Assembly: GCA_015061745.1 (NCBI GenBank)
Contig: SUWB01000013.1
Span: forward strand, 1-61,988
Length of the DNA: 61,988 nucleotides
Reading direction: 5' to 3'
Source of the DNA: Lentisphaerota bacterium
GTDB lineage: Bacteria; Verrucomicrobiota; Lentisphaeria; Victivallales; Victivallaceae
Positions within the stretch are counted from its first letter, which is position 1. Each line of letters begins with the position of its first letter. The notes beneath the pieces are model-generated. The model worked only from the letters and a program-made list of their open reading frames with translations. It was not told the origin of the DNA and ran no database searches. The translations under genes and the position numbers were made by a program. Below, in pieces: positions 1 through 7,676 of this stretch.

Positions 1-86
1 TTGTGTATATGCGGTTGGCGAACCTTGCATAACATAGCATGGAGTTTACTTTTTTAAAGACTTAAAGCTGAAGCTGTCCGGCAACA

Positions 87-111
87 TACCGGCTCTGCCG
101 GTAGTTTTTTT
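87..111 (+). terminator. Rho-independent terminator of an upstream gene
   Basis: A 7-bp perfect stem (TACCGGC / GCCGGTA) with a 3-nt loop is followed by G and seven T on the plus strand. It should end a transcript entering from the left of the window. Bases 1-86 have no reading frame long enough to call; they may hold the last codons or the 3' UTR of that gene. Confidence 0.75.
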
Positions 112-127
112 GCGCTGAAGCAATGAA

Positions 128-167
128 CAAAAAATCCACCTCATATTGAACTCAATTTGAGGTGGAT
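128..167 (-). terminator. Terminator downstream of tRNA-Thr
   Basis: The 10-bp inverted repeat ATCCACCTCA / TGAGGTGGAT (134-143 and 158-167) is followed, on the minus strand, by a T-rich run. It lies 15 nt past the 3' end of the tRNA gene, so it most likely terminates that single-gene transcript. Confidence 0.7.
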
Positions 168-181
168 ACTGCAATAAAAAA

Positions 182-258
182 TGGAGCCAGCTGTGGGAGT
201 CGAACCCACGACCTGCTGATTACAAGTCAACTGCTCTGGCCAACTGAGCTAAGCTGGC
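182..258 (-). tRNA. tRNA-Thr (anticodon UGU)
   Basis: On the minus strand the gene begins GCCAGCTTAGCTCAGTTGG and has a full cloverleaf: acceptor GCCAGCT pairs with AGCTGGC, the D-loop is present, the 7-nt anticodon loop is CTTGTAA with anticodon TGT, and the T-arm is GTGGGTTCGACTCCCAC. The 3' CCA is encoded (182-184). It has its own promoter at 280-310 and terminator at 128-167. Confidence 0.97.
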
Positions 259-279
259 ATCATTGAATGATACACTTCT

Positions 280-310
280 ATAATATAATGCGTTGTTTTC
301 TGCATTGCAA
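280..310 (-). promoter_or_regulatory. Promoter of tRNA-Thr
   Basis: On the minus strand, -35 TTGCAA (310-305), a 17-bp spacer and -10 TATATTAT (287-280) lie about 22 nt before the mature tRNA 5' end. The -10 octamer is identical to that of many other promoters in this window. Confidence 0.75.
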
Positions 311-342
311 GGGGCTTTATTAAAAATTTTTGGTAAAATCGG

Positions 343-373
343 TTGATTTTTTCAAAAAAAGGTGTTAAATTAA
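343..373 (+). promoter_or_regulatory. Promoter of the nitroreductase gene
   Basis: TTGATT (343-348), 17 bp, TAAATTAA (366-373). It is a weaker version of the window's common promoter, ending 90 bp before the start codon at 463. Confidence 0.55.
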
Positions 374-462
374 TCCCGGAGTCCCGGTTCGGGCCGGAAT
401 TTTTAAGATAGTTCCTGCTGACCGGAAAAGAAGAAGAGAAAAACAAAAAGGAAATGTCCATT

Positions 463-1071
463 ATGAAAAAGATGCTTGCTCTTTTTACCGCCGCAATGCT
501 TTCAACTGCCGCTTTTGCCGCTGATACTGTGCTGCCCGCTCCCGTCAAAAAGGGCGGTATGGCCCTCTCTGAAGCTCTCAATTTGCGTCAGACCTGCCGC
601 GAGTATAAGCCCGATATGCTGAGTCTGCAGCAGATTTCCCAGCTTTTCTGGAGTGCTTTCGGCGTCAACCGGCCCGACGGCAAACGTACCGCCCCCACCG
701 CCAGAAACCGGCAGGAAATCACTTTGTATATGCTCACTGCCAAAGGTGCCTGGGCCTATGCCGCCAAAGAAAACAAGATGATCCAGGTCAGCACCAAAGA
801 TCTGCGTAAAATGGCAGGCATTTTCAACGCTCCCCTTTATGTGGTCATCGTTTCCAACCGTAAACTTTCAGGCGACACCCCCAGGTCACTCCACTTTGCT
901 GCTATGGATGCCGGATATGTGAGTCAGAATATCTATCTTGCCGCAGCTTCTATGAAACTTGGCACCTGTGCTATCGGCTCCGTTCCCAAACCCGCCGTAC
1001 TGGAAAAAGAACTGAAACTGACCCAGTCTGAAAAAGTTTTCCTGACTCACAGCGTAGGATTTCCCAAATAA
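463..1071 (+). CDS. Secreted nitroreductase-family (SagB/ThcOx-like) protein
   Basis: A 202-residue flavin-dependent nitroreductase-fold protein. Residues 1-19 are a signal peptide ending AFA, so it probably works in the periplasm. RQTCREY (about 42-48) matches the family's N-terminal Arg motif. RTAPTARNRQ (about 74-83) resembles the FMN-binding RTAPSAG segment of SagB-type members. MDAGYVSQNIYLAAASMKLGTC (about 151-172) is the typical C-terminal helix and strand. ATG 463 is chosen over ATG 454 because the AAGGAA ribosome-binding site (448-453) abuts the earlier codon but lies about 9 nt from 463, and the signal peptide then starts MKK. The substrate is unknown. It is transcribed on its own, with a palindrome at 1109-1140 after it. 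Confidence 0.8.
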   Translation: MKKMLALFTAAMLSTAAFAADTVLPAPVKKGGMALSEALNLRQTCREYKPDMLSLQQISQLFWSAFGVNRPDGKRTAPTARNRQEITLYMLTAKGAWAYAAKENKMIQVSTKDLRKMAGIFNAPLYVVIVSNRKLSGDTPRSLHFAAMDAGYVSQNIYLAAASMKLGTCAIGSVPKPAVLEKELKLTQSEKVFLTHSVGFPK

Positions 1072-1193
1072 AATTTGATTTTCCAACAGCATTGATTTAT
1101 GTTGAAATGCGGGAACTGAAAAGAAATTTTCTCTTCCCGCATAATTTGTAAAAAACATTATTTTTATCCGTAACAAAGAGGAGAATTGCAGTT

Positions 1194-2216
1194 ATGGAAC
1201 AGAAAGATATACAGCAGCTTCAGGATGAAGTACGCAACAGCTGTGCCCCTTTGCAGCTGATCCGTTCCGAAGTGGGCCGCATCATCGCCGGACAGGAAAA
1301 ACTCATCGACCGTATGCTTCTTGCTATGATCGCTGACGGACACGTCCTTTTGGAAGGTGTCCCCGGTCTGGCTAAAACCCTGGCCGTCAAAACCCTCGCC
1401 CAGACATTAGACTGTTCCTTTTCACGCTTGCAGTTCACTCCTGATCTGCTCCCCGCCGATGTTATGGGGACAAGGATCTACAACGCCGATACCCGGGAAT
1501 TTTCAGTAAAAATCGGTCCCGTTTCCGCTAACGTCGTTCTGGCAGATGAAATCAACCGGGCCCCGGCAAAAGTCCAGAGTGCCCTTTTGGAATCAATGCA
1601 GGAAAAACAGATCACTATCGGCGGTGAACGATTCCCCCTGCCCCAGCCCTTTCTGGTTATGGCCACCCAGAACCCCATTGAACAGGAGGGCACCTACCCC
1701 CTGCCCGAAGCCCAGCTCGACCGTTTTATGTTCAAACTCAAAGTGGACTACCCGGAACGCTCCGAAGAACACACCATTCTTGAACGTATGGCACACCCCG
1801 GGACTCCGGCCCCCGCCGTGGCAGTGGCTTCTCTCAAGGATATTATGACCGCCCGCAATCTGCTCGACCGGGTCTATATCGACGAAAAGATCATTGAATA
1901 TATCCTTGACATCGTCATTGCCACCCGCCCCGGATGCCGGGATCAGCTCTCGTCACGGCAGAGCAGTGCCAAATTGGATTTCATCAACAGCTGGCTCACT
2001 TTCGGAGCAAGCCCCCGTGCCGGTGTGGCCCTTTCTCTGGCCGCCCGCGGCCTTGCACTCCTGAACGGCAGAGCCTACGTCCTGCCCCAGGATGTGAAAG
2101 AACTTGCCCCCGATGTGCTCCGCCACAGGCTGATCCTTTCCTATGAGGCAGAAGCCGAAGACATTGATGCCGATGCCGTCATCGCACGGCTCCTTGCTGA
2201 ACTGCGCACCCCCTGA
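1194..2216 (+). CDS. MoxR-family AAA+ ATPase
   Basis: A 340-residue MoxR ATPase. Walker A GVPGLAKT is at 55-62 and Walker B VVLADE at 114-119, followed by the family signature INRAPAKVQSALLEAMQE-like stretch. The sensor segment ATQNPIEQEGTYPLPEAQLDRF is also present. MoxR proteins act as chaperone-like ATPases with VWA-domain partners, and the next three genes encode exactly such partners, which supports a Bat/aerotolerance-type module. A GAGGAG ribosome-binding site lies upstream. The role is inferred from family and context; the client protein is unknown. Confidence 0.93.
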   Translation: MEQKDIQQLQDEVRNSCAPLQLIRSEVGRIIAGQEKLIDRMLLAMIADGHVLLEGVPGLAKTLAVKTLAQTLDCSFSRLQFTPDLLPADVMGTRIYNADTREFSVKIGPVSANVVLADEINRAPAKVQSALLESMQEKQITIGGERFPLPQPFLVMATQNPIEQEGTYPLPEAQLDRFMFKLKVDYPERSEEHTILERMAHPGTPAPAVAVASLKDIMTARNLLDRVYIDEKIIEYILDIVIATRPGCRDQLSSRQSSAKLDFINSWLTFGASPRAGVALSLAARGLALLNGRAYVLPQDVKELAPDVLRHRLILSYEAEAEDIDADAVIARLLAELRTP

Positions 2217-2250
2217 AAAAGAGTTTCAGAAAGACAGAAAACACTATATT

Positions 2251-3126
2251 ATGATCCCTGAAGAACTTGCAAAACAGATCAAACTGCTGGAAATACGCAC
2301 CGACCGTATGGTGGAGGAGATCTCAGGCGGTGCCTACCGCAGTGTTTTCAAAGGTGCCGGCATTGAATTTGAGGAGGTCAGAGAATACACCGTCGAAGAT
2401 GACGTCCGCACCATTGACTGGAACGTTTCCGCCCGTATGGGAACGCCTTATGTCAAAAAGTTTGTGGAAGAACGTGAACTCAATGTAATGCTTCTTGTTG
2501 ATGTTTCCGCCTCAGGAGCGTTTGGTTCTGCTGCTGTGACAAAACGCCGCAGTGCCGCCGAACTTGCCGCATTGATCGCATTCAGTGCCGCAAGGAACAA
2601 TGACAAAGTTTCCCTGATGATGTTCAGCGACAAGATCGAACTTTACGTCCCTCCCCGTTCAGGAAGAAGGCATACATTGCGTCTGATCCGTGAAATGCTC
2701 GCCTTTACTCCTGAAAATCCCGGTACGGACATCGCCCTTGCCCTGAAAGAAAGTGCAAGGATCCTGAAAAAACGCAGTGTGATCTTTCTCATCAGCGACT
2801 TCATCGACGATCAGGATTTTTCTTCCGCCTTGCGGCAGCTCCGGAACCGGCACGACCTGATCGCCGTTCAAATCTGTGATCCCACAGAAAAACAATGGCC
2901 CATTGATGCTCCGGTTGTCCTTGAAGATGCTGAAACAGGAGAACTCATCACCCTGCATTCCGGCAGCCGTTCTCAGCTTCAGCAGGCCCTCGATGACCGG
3001 AATGAAGCTATCGCCGCCTTATGCCGCAGTACCGGTGTTGACCGCCTTGAAATCGAAAGCGGTTCTGAAGTTCTGAAACCCCTTATCAAATTCTTTGCCT
3101 CCCGGCACAAACGGGGACGGCATTGA
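2251..3126 (+). CDS. DUF58 protein (degenerate VWA fold), MoxR partner
   Basis: A 291-residue DUF58 protein. It has the family hallmark DWNVSARMGTPYVKKF followed by EERE, then a VWA-like MIDAS variant LLVDVSASGAF and a later SDFID. It starts 34 nt after moxR and is clearly cotranscribed. ATG 2251 gives the usual MIPEELAKQIKLLEIRT start of the family; no good Shine-Dalgarno precedes it, so translation may depend on coupling to moxR. It is cytoplasmic or membrane-peripheral. Probable role: adaptor between the MoxR ATPase and the membrane proteins encoded next. Confidence 0.9.
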   Translation: MIPEELAKQIKLLEIRTDRMVEEISGGAYRSVFKGAGIEFEEVREYTVEDDVRTIDWNVSARMGTPYVKKFVEERELNVMLLVDVSASGAFGSAAVTKRRSAAELAALIAFSAARNNDKVSLMMFSDKIELYVPPRSGRRHTLRLIREMLAFTPENPGTDIALALKESARILKKRSVIFLISDFIDDQDFSSALRQLRNRHDLIAVQICDPTEKQWPIDAPVVLEDAETGELITLHSGSRSQLQQALDDRNEAIAALCRSTGVDRLEIESGSEVLKPLIKFFASRHKRGRH

Positions 3127-3148
3127 AAAGGTTTGAAAGGTCAAGTCT

Positions 3149-4108
3149 ATGAAAAAATTTTTTCTCATTTTCCTTTGGCTCATTCTGCTGTCCGGATTGG
3201 CTGCGGGGATCTGGAGTTTAAGCGGTTATCTTGTCTCCCGGCAGGACAAAAGCCCTGTTGCGCTCCCTGACACAGTCACTCTGACGCCGGATAAAGATTT
3301 CCGGGTCGGTGAAGTGATTACCGCTTCAGTGGAATTTTCTCTGCCCCGTTACCGCAAGGTGCACAATGTCCTTCTGACTCCCGGAAACGGTACTGTAACG
3401 GCAACGCCGGGAAAAGCTGTAAAGGTGCGTACTTCCTGGCGATCCTCGGTTTGGAAAGCGGAAGGAAAAATCTGTCCTCTCCGTCCCGGAGAATCACAGC
3501 CGGGGGTTCTGGCTCTTGAAATTTCCTCCCCGGGGGACACTCCTGAGCAAACAGCCTTTGCTGTTGCGATCCCCGCCTTGAAAATTTCCGGACTTCCCGC
3601 CGTAACGACTCCCGATGCAGAACTGGAGCGTCCATTGGAACTTGTGAAAAAAACGCCTTCCAAATGGCATTATCTCTGGCTGCTTTTGCTGCTCCTGATA
3701 CCGTTACTGTACTTTGTGTTCAAAAAAAGGAAGGTCAAAGAAGAAAAGATTTCCCTGCAAGCCCGGACTTTGGACGCTCTTGAAAATTTGCGTTCAGAGG
3801 TCGTGACCCGTGCACTCAGTGCCGAACAGGGAATCGCCCGGCTGTCAGATGTGATCCGCACCTATCTGGAACAGCGTTATACATTGCCTGTTTCAAGCAA
3901 AACGACGCCGGAATTTCTGGAAGAAATGGAAAATCACTCCCCGCTGCCGGAAAAAGACAGACCTTTTCTGCAAAACTTTCTCAACTCAGCCGATATGATC
4001 AAATTTGCCAAAGCCCCCTGTGATGCCCCTGCTGTCAATGCAGCTATTGACAGTGCCGAAAAACTGGTCCGCAGCACAGCATTGCCGGAGGAGGAAAAAA
4101 ATGTTTGA
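3149..4108 (+). CDS. Two-TM protein of the MoxR/Bat cluster (BatD/DUF4381-like)
   Basis: A 319-residue protein with an N-terminal hydrophobic segment (about 3-25), an extracytoplasmic beta-rich region of about 145 residues, a second TM segment WHYLWLLLLLLIPLLYFVF (about 172-190), and a charged, helical cytoplasmic tail. The layout and position match the BatD/DUF4381-type member of MoxR clusters, but the extracytoplasmic sequence is divergent. It overlaps the next gene by 8 nt, which implies translational coupling. No enzymatic motif is visible. Confidence 0.7.
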   Translation: MKKFFLIFLWLILLSGLAAGIWSLSGYLVSRQDKSPVALPDTVTLTPDKDFRVGEVITASVEFSLPRYRKVHNVLLTPGNGTVTATPGKAVKVRTSWRSSVWKAEGKICPLRPGESQPGVLALEISSPGDTPEQTAFAVAIPALKISGLPAVTTPDAELERPLELVKKTPSKWHYLWLLLLLLIPLLYFVFKKRKVKEEKISLQARTLDALENLRSEVVTRALSAEQGIARLSDVIRTYLEQRYTLPVSSKTTPEFLEEMENHSPLPEKDRPFLQNFLNSADMIKFAKAPCDAPAVNAAIDSAEKLVRSTALPEEEKNV

Positions 4109-5117
4109 ATTTGCCAACATCTATTTTCTTTTCGCCCTTTTGGGAGTTCCTTTGCTCTGGTATTACCTGAAGCATATCAAAAAAGCTCCCTCAGTCGTCA
4201 TTCCCAGCACAGCGGTTTTCAGAAAAGCCGCAGCCAGAAAGCGGACGACTTTTGCCAACTGGTGTTACCTCCTTGCCTGCGTGTTCCTTATTGCCGCACT
4301 GGCCCGCCCCCGTTCAGGAGATGAAAAGGTCATCATCCGTTCAAAGGGTATCGACATTGTGCTGGCACTTGATATGTCCGGCAGTATGCAGGCTATGGAT
4401 GTCCCCCGGAACATCACTTCTGCCGATGCTCTTGCCAAAGCGATGAATTCAGGGGAAGTCCGCAACCGTCTGGAAACAGCCAAAGAAGAAATACGCAAAT
4501 TTATCCTTTCCCGGCCCAATGACCGGATCGGACTCATCGGTTTTGCGGATCTTGCTTACAGTTTTTCGCCGCCGACACTGGATCACGCCTGGCTCCTGGA
4601 GCGGCTCCGCACCCTTGAACCCGGTCAGCTGGGAGATGCGACGGGTATTGCTTCAGCAGTCAGTTCCGGTGTCAGACGGCTGAAAAACTCCAACGCTCCC
4701 CGCAGGGTGCTGGTTCTCTTTACCGACGGAGCCAACACCGCAGAAAACCGTCTTACTCCGGAACAAAGTGCCAATCTTGCCAAAGAATTCAATTGTATTA
4801 TCCACACAGTTGGTATCGGCAGCGACAACGCCTATGTTCTTGTACAGGGGTACGGATTCCAAAAGGTTCAGGGCAGTTTTGATGAAAAGCTCCTTTCTTC
4901 CATTGCTTCAGTTACAGGCGGAACCTACTTCCGGGCAGCTGATAAGGCGGGAATGCAAAAGGTAATGGCTGAAATCAACGCTCTTGAAAAGACCAACATC
5001 GAACAGCCCAAATATGTGGAATACAAAGAATATGCTCCCCTTCTGGGAGTTCTGGCTCTGCTGCTGATCCTGACAGGATTTTTACAGGAAAACCTTTTGA
5101 AAGTACGGATTCCGTAA
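4101..5117 (+). CDS. batA: BatA-type VWA-domain membrane protein
   Basis: A 338-residue protein. It has two N-terminal TM segments (about 4-23 and 52-69), a von Willebrand A domain with intact MIDAS motif DMSGSM (91-96), later conserved T and D positions (GDATG; FTDGAN), and a C-terminal TM helix around 313-330. This is the topology of BatA/BatB aerotolerance proteins. The start at 4101 has a strong GGAGGA site and overlaps the preceding stop. A separate batB, batC or batE is not found here, so the cluster is the short moxR-DUF58-BatD-BatA form. Confidence 0.88.
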   Translation: MFEFANIYFLFALLGVPLLWYYLKHIKKAPSVVIPSTAVFRKAAARKRTTFANWCYLLACVFLIAALARPRSGDEKVIIRSKGIDIVLALDMSGSMQAMDVPRNITSADALAKAMNSGEVRNRLETAKEEIRKFILSRPNDRIGLIGFADLAYSFSPPTLDHAWLLERLRTLEPGQLGDATGIASAVSSGVRRLKNSNAPRRVLVLFTDGANTAENRLTPEQSANLAKEFNCIIHTVGIGSDNAYVLVQGYGFQKVQGSFDEKLLSSIASVTGGTYFRAADKAGMQKVMAEINALEKTNIEQPKYVEYKEYAPLLGVLALLLILTGFLQENLLKVRIP

Positions 5118-5128
5118 TCTTTTTCCCT

Positions 5129-5159
5129 TGAATTAAAATGGCCGCAGTTGTATATTATT
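5129..5159 (+). promoter_or_regulatory. Promoter of the MFS transporter / permease pair
   Basis: TTGAAT (5129-5134), a 17-bp spacer and TATATTAT (5152-5159), 41 bp before the start codon at 5201. Confidence 0.75.
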
Positions 5160-5200
5160 CAGCAGATAGCCGATGAACCAAATCTGAAGGATAATTTTTT

Positions 5201-6433
5201 ATGAAACTCAATATCGCTCAGAAATCCTGGGTGGCTTATGATATGGGCAATGCCGCTTATGCTCTCATCGTGCGGACAGCCTTTGCTGCGATTTTGTTCA
5301 AATACTGTGCCGATGATGTATGGGGCAAAGACAATACCACCGCTTACTGGGGTTATATCTGCAGTCTTTCCGGCATTACGGCAGGAGCCGTTTCCATTAC
5401 AATGGGATATTATGCAGATAAATTCCACTGGAAGAAAAAACTGCTGGCCTTTTTTGTTTTTCTCGGCATTGCTTCAACTGCGGCTTTTGCCTTTGTGCAA
5501 AAGGGAATGGCCTGGAGCGTGCTGCTTTTGAGTTTTATCAGTTTGGGCTGCTATATGAGTGCCAACAGTTTTTATGACTCACTGCTTCTGTCAGTGGCTC
5601 CCAAGTCCCTGCGTGACCGCCTGTCTTCTGTGGCTTACGCTTTCGGCTATGTGGGGGGAGTCATTCCCTTTATCCCCTGTCTGATCCTCACGGCAGTTAT
5701 GAGCGATAAGATCGGAGCTATGCGTATATCCTTTGTCATTGCAGCCCTCTGGTGGCTGGTGCTGACACTGCCTGTGCTTAAAATCGTCCGTGAAAGACAG
5801 CATAAGGATGAACACGATCCGTCGGTTGATTTTATTGCCAATTTCAAGGAATTACTGAAAAATAAAAATGTTCTTCTTTTCCTTGCTGCTTATTTTCTCT
5901 ACATTGACGGAGTGGGAACCATTTACACAATGGCTGCCCCCATTGCCACAGATATCGGGATCACCACGCCTCAACTTATGGGGGTGATACTGGGGCTGCA
6001 GTTTCTTGCATTTCCCTGCACGCTTTTGTATGGCAGACTTTCAAAAAATTATCATCCCCGGAATCTGATTTTCTTTGCTATCGGCATCTATATACTTATT
6101 TCACTTCTGGCACTGCTTCTTGCCATACCGTTTTTCAAAGATTGGCGTTTGCACATATTCATTCTGCTTGCGGTCCTCATCGGAACATCCCAGGGCGGTA
6201 TCCAATCTTTGAGCCGTTCCCTTTTCAGCCGGATCGTCCCCTCGCGGAAAGCGGCGGAGTTTTTCGGATTTTACAATCTTTTCGGCAAATTCACCACCAT
6301 CGTGGGCCCTGTGCTCATCGGGATCGCAACTGCGTTGTGGGGCAAGCCTGAACTGGGGATCGCTTTTCTTGCTTTGCCTTTTCTGGCGGGAGCAATATTG
6401 CTGACAAAAGTGGACTTCACACCGGTCAATTGA
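5201..6433 (+). CDS. MFS transporter, UMF1 (Atg22-like) family
   Basis: A 410-residue integral membrane protein with about 12 hydrophobic segments. The N-terminal KSWVAYDMGNAAYALIVRT closely follows the UMF1/Atg22 signature (SWxxYDxGNSAYA). The central loop DPSVDFIANFKELLKNKNVL and the C-terminal GGIQSLSRSLFSRIVPSRKAAEFFGFYN are also typical. Eukaryotic Atg22 exports amino acids from the vacuole; bacterial substrates are not established. It is followed after 4 nt by an ABC permease gene, so the two are cotranscribed. Confidence 0.88.
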   Translation: MKLNIAQKSWVAYDMGNAAYALIVRTAFAAILFKYCADDVWGKDNTTAYWGYICSLSGITAGAVSITMGYYADKFHWKKKLLAFFVFLGIASTAAFAFVQKGMAWSVLLLSFISLGCYMSANSFYDSLLLSVAPKSLRDRLSSVAYAFGYVGGVIPFIPCLILTAVMSDKIGAMRISFVIAALWWLVLTLPVLKIVRERQHKDEHDPSVDFIANFKELLKNKNVLLFLAAYFLYIDGVGTIYTMAAPIATDIGITTPQLMGVILGLQFLAFPCTLLYGRLSKNYHPRNLIFFAIGIYILISLLALLLAIPFFKDWRLHIFILLAVLIGTSQGGIQSLSRSLFSRIVPSRKAAEFFGFYNLFGKFTTIVGPVLIGIATALWGKPELGIAFLALPFLAGAILLTKVDFTPVN

Positions 6434-6437
6434 AATT

Positions 6438-7472
6438 ATGGTCTTTGAATATATCATCAAACGTCTTCTTTTGGCAGGAGTGACTTTGCTTGTCATTCTC
6501 TTTGCCAGCTATGCCCTGCTGCGTCTTGCTCCCGGAGATCCGACAAAAAGCAATATGCTAAATGCCGGAGAAGCGGGCAACGCCGTTTCCGCTGAAAAGG
6601 GTGGCTTGCGGAGCAATCACTCTATGCGGCAAAAACTCCACCTTGACCGTCCCATTGCCGTGGGATTCTGGTATTGGATGCGCAACGTATGCAAAGGTGA
6701 TTTCGGGGAATCGGTTTCTGTCGATCCGGGGCGGCCTGTTCTTGATTTGATTGCCGAAGCCCTGCCTGTTACGCTGAAACTCAATATTTTTGCCATTATC
6801 CTCACCTATCTGTGTGCCATTCCCATTGGCGTCTATTCGGCAAGGTATGCAAATTCCAAAGGGGATCAGCTGACGGGATTCTTTCTTTTTGTTCTCTATT
6901 CTCTGCCTGCTATGTGGGTGGGACTGCTGCTGCAGAGCTTCTTTTGTGCAGGGGGAGTGTGGGAAATTTTCCCTCTGAAAGGGCTGACGCCTGCCAATGC
7001 GGAACGTCTTTCCATCTGGCAGCTCCACTGGGAACTTGTCAAATGTTATGCCCTCCCGGTGCTTTGTCTTTCCTACGGAGGGCTTGCGGCCCTTTCCCGC
7101 TATGCAAGAAGCGGTATGATCGAAGCTCTGCGCGGAGATTTCGTCCGTACAGCAAGGGCAAAAGGAGTCAGTGAAAGCACCCTGCTCTGGCATCACGCAT
7201 TCCGCAATGCTCTTATCACATTGATAACTCTTTTCGGCGGACTTCTTCCGGCACTGATCTCCGGCAGTGTCATTGTTGAATACATATTTTCCATTCCCGG
7301 TATGGGGACACTTTCTTTGAATTCCCTTTCCAGCCGGGATTATCCCTTGCAGATGGCACTTTTTGCCATAGGCGGAGCATTAACTCTGGGAGGAATATTG
7401 CTGTCAGACCTGCTTTACACAGCGGCAGACCCCCGGATCCGTCTTGAATCCGGTTCCGGCAGCAAAAATTGA
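6438..7472 (+). CDS. OppB/DppB-type ABC transporter permease (orphan)
   Basis: A 344-residue permease with the N-terminal FEYIIKRLLLAGVTLLVILFASY and LLRLAPGDPT of the DppB/OppB family. It has six TM segments and the EAA-type loop RYARSGMIEALRGDFVRTARAKG at about 220-242. Normally a DppC permease, two ATPases and a binding protein follow; none is present here. The preceding gene is an MFS transporter and the next is a separately promoted operon. Partners must be encoded elsewhere. The substrate (peptide, nickel or oligosaccharide) cannot be read from the sequence. Confidence 0.88.
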   Translation: MVFEYIIKRLLLAGVTLLVILFASYALLRLAPGDPTKSNMLNAGEAGNAVSAEKGGLRSNHSMRQKLHLDRPIAVGFWYWMRNVCKGDFGESVSVDPGRPVLDLIAEALPVTLKLNIFAIILTYLCAIPIGVYSARYANSKGDQLTGFFLFVLYSLPAMWVGLLLQSFFCAGGVWEIFPLKGLTPANAERLSIWQLHWELVKCYALPVLCLSYGGLAALSRYARSGMIEALRGDFVRTARAKGVSESTLLWHHAFRNALITLITLFGGLLPALISGSVIVEYIFSIPGMGTLSLNSLSSRDYPLQMALFAIGGALTLGGILLSDLLYTAADPRIRLESGSGSKN

Positions 7473-7574
7473 TATTGCAAAATTCTTCCCGGCAGGTTGC
7501 GTTATTTTCAACATTTCTTGTTTTGTCCGACTTCACTTACAACAGAAAATTCCTAAAAAAATTACAATCGTTTA

Positions 7575-7605
7575 TTGACAATGTCAGTTTGCGGATATAT
7601 ATTAT
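7575..7605 (+). promoter_or_regulatory. Promoter of the carbohydrate-degradation operon
   Basis: A near-consensus TTGACA (7575-7580), a 17-bp spacer and TATATTAT (7598-7605). It drives the run of five plus-strand genes from 7677 to 17871. A tandem repeat begins 9 bp downstream of the -10. Confidence 0.85.
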
Positions 7606-7614
7606 CGAAAGAAG

Positions 7615-7640
7615 GTTGCAAATATTAGTTGCAAATATTA
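7615..7640 (+). promoter_or_regulatory. Perfect tandem 13-bp repeat, likely operator
   Basis: GTTGCAAATATTA occurs twice back to back (7615-7627 and 7628-7640) with no mismatch. It lies around or just after the expected transcription start of the operon and 37 bp before the lyase start codon. Each copy contains TTGCAA, itself palindromic. The position suits a repressor site. The GntR-type regulator encoded as the second gene of the operon is the obvious candidate ligand-responsive protein (inference). Confidence 0.6.
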
Positions 7641-7676
7641 ATAGAATATAAAAAAATAAACAAGACGGAGTTCTTT

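Noticed and set aside
1109-1140. GCGGGAA/TTCCCGC palindrome between the nitroreductase and moxR, as a terminator
   Set aside because: The stem is real, but no T-run follows on either strand, so it is not called; it may still pause transcription.
2245-2252. TATATTAT directly over the DUF58 start codon, as a possible internal promoter
   Set aside because: No acceptable -35 lies 16-18 bp upstream, and the transcript would begin after the start codon. More likely a chance match within the moxR operon.
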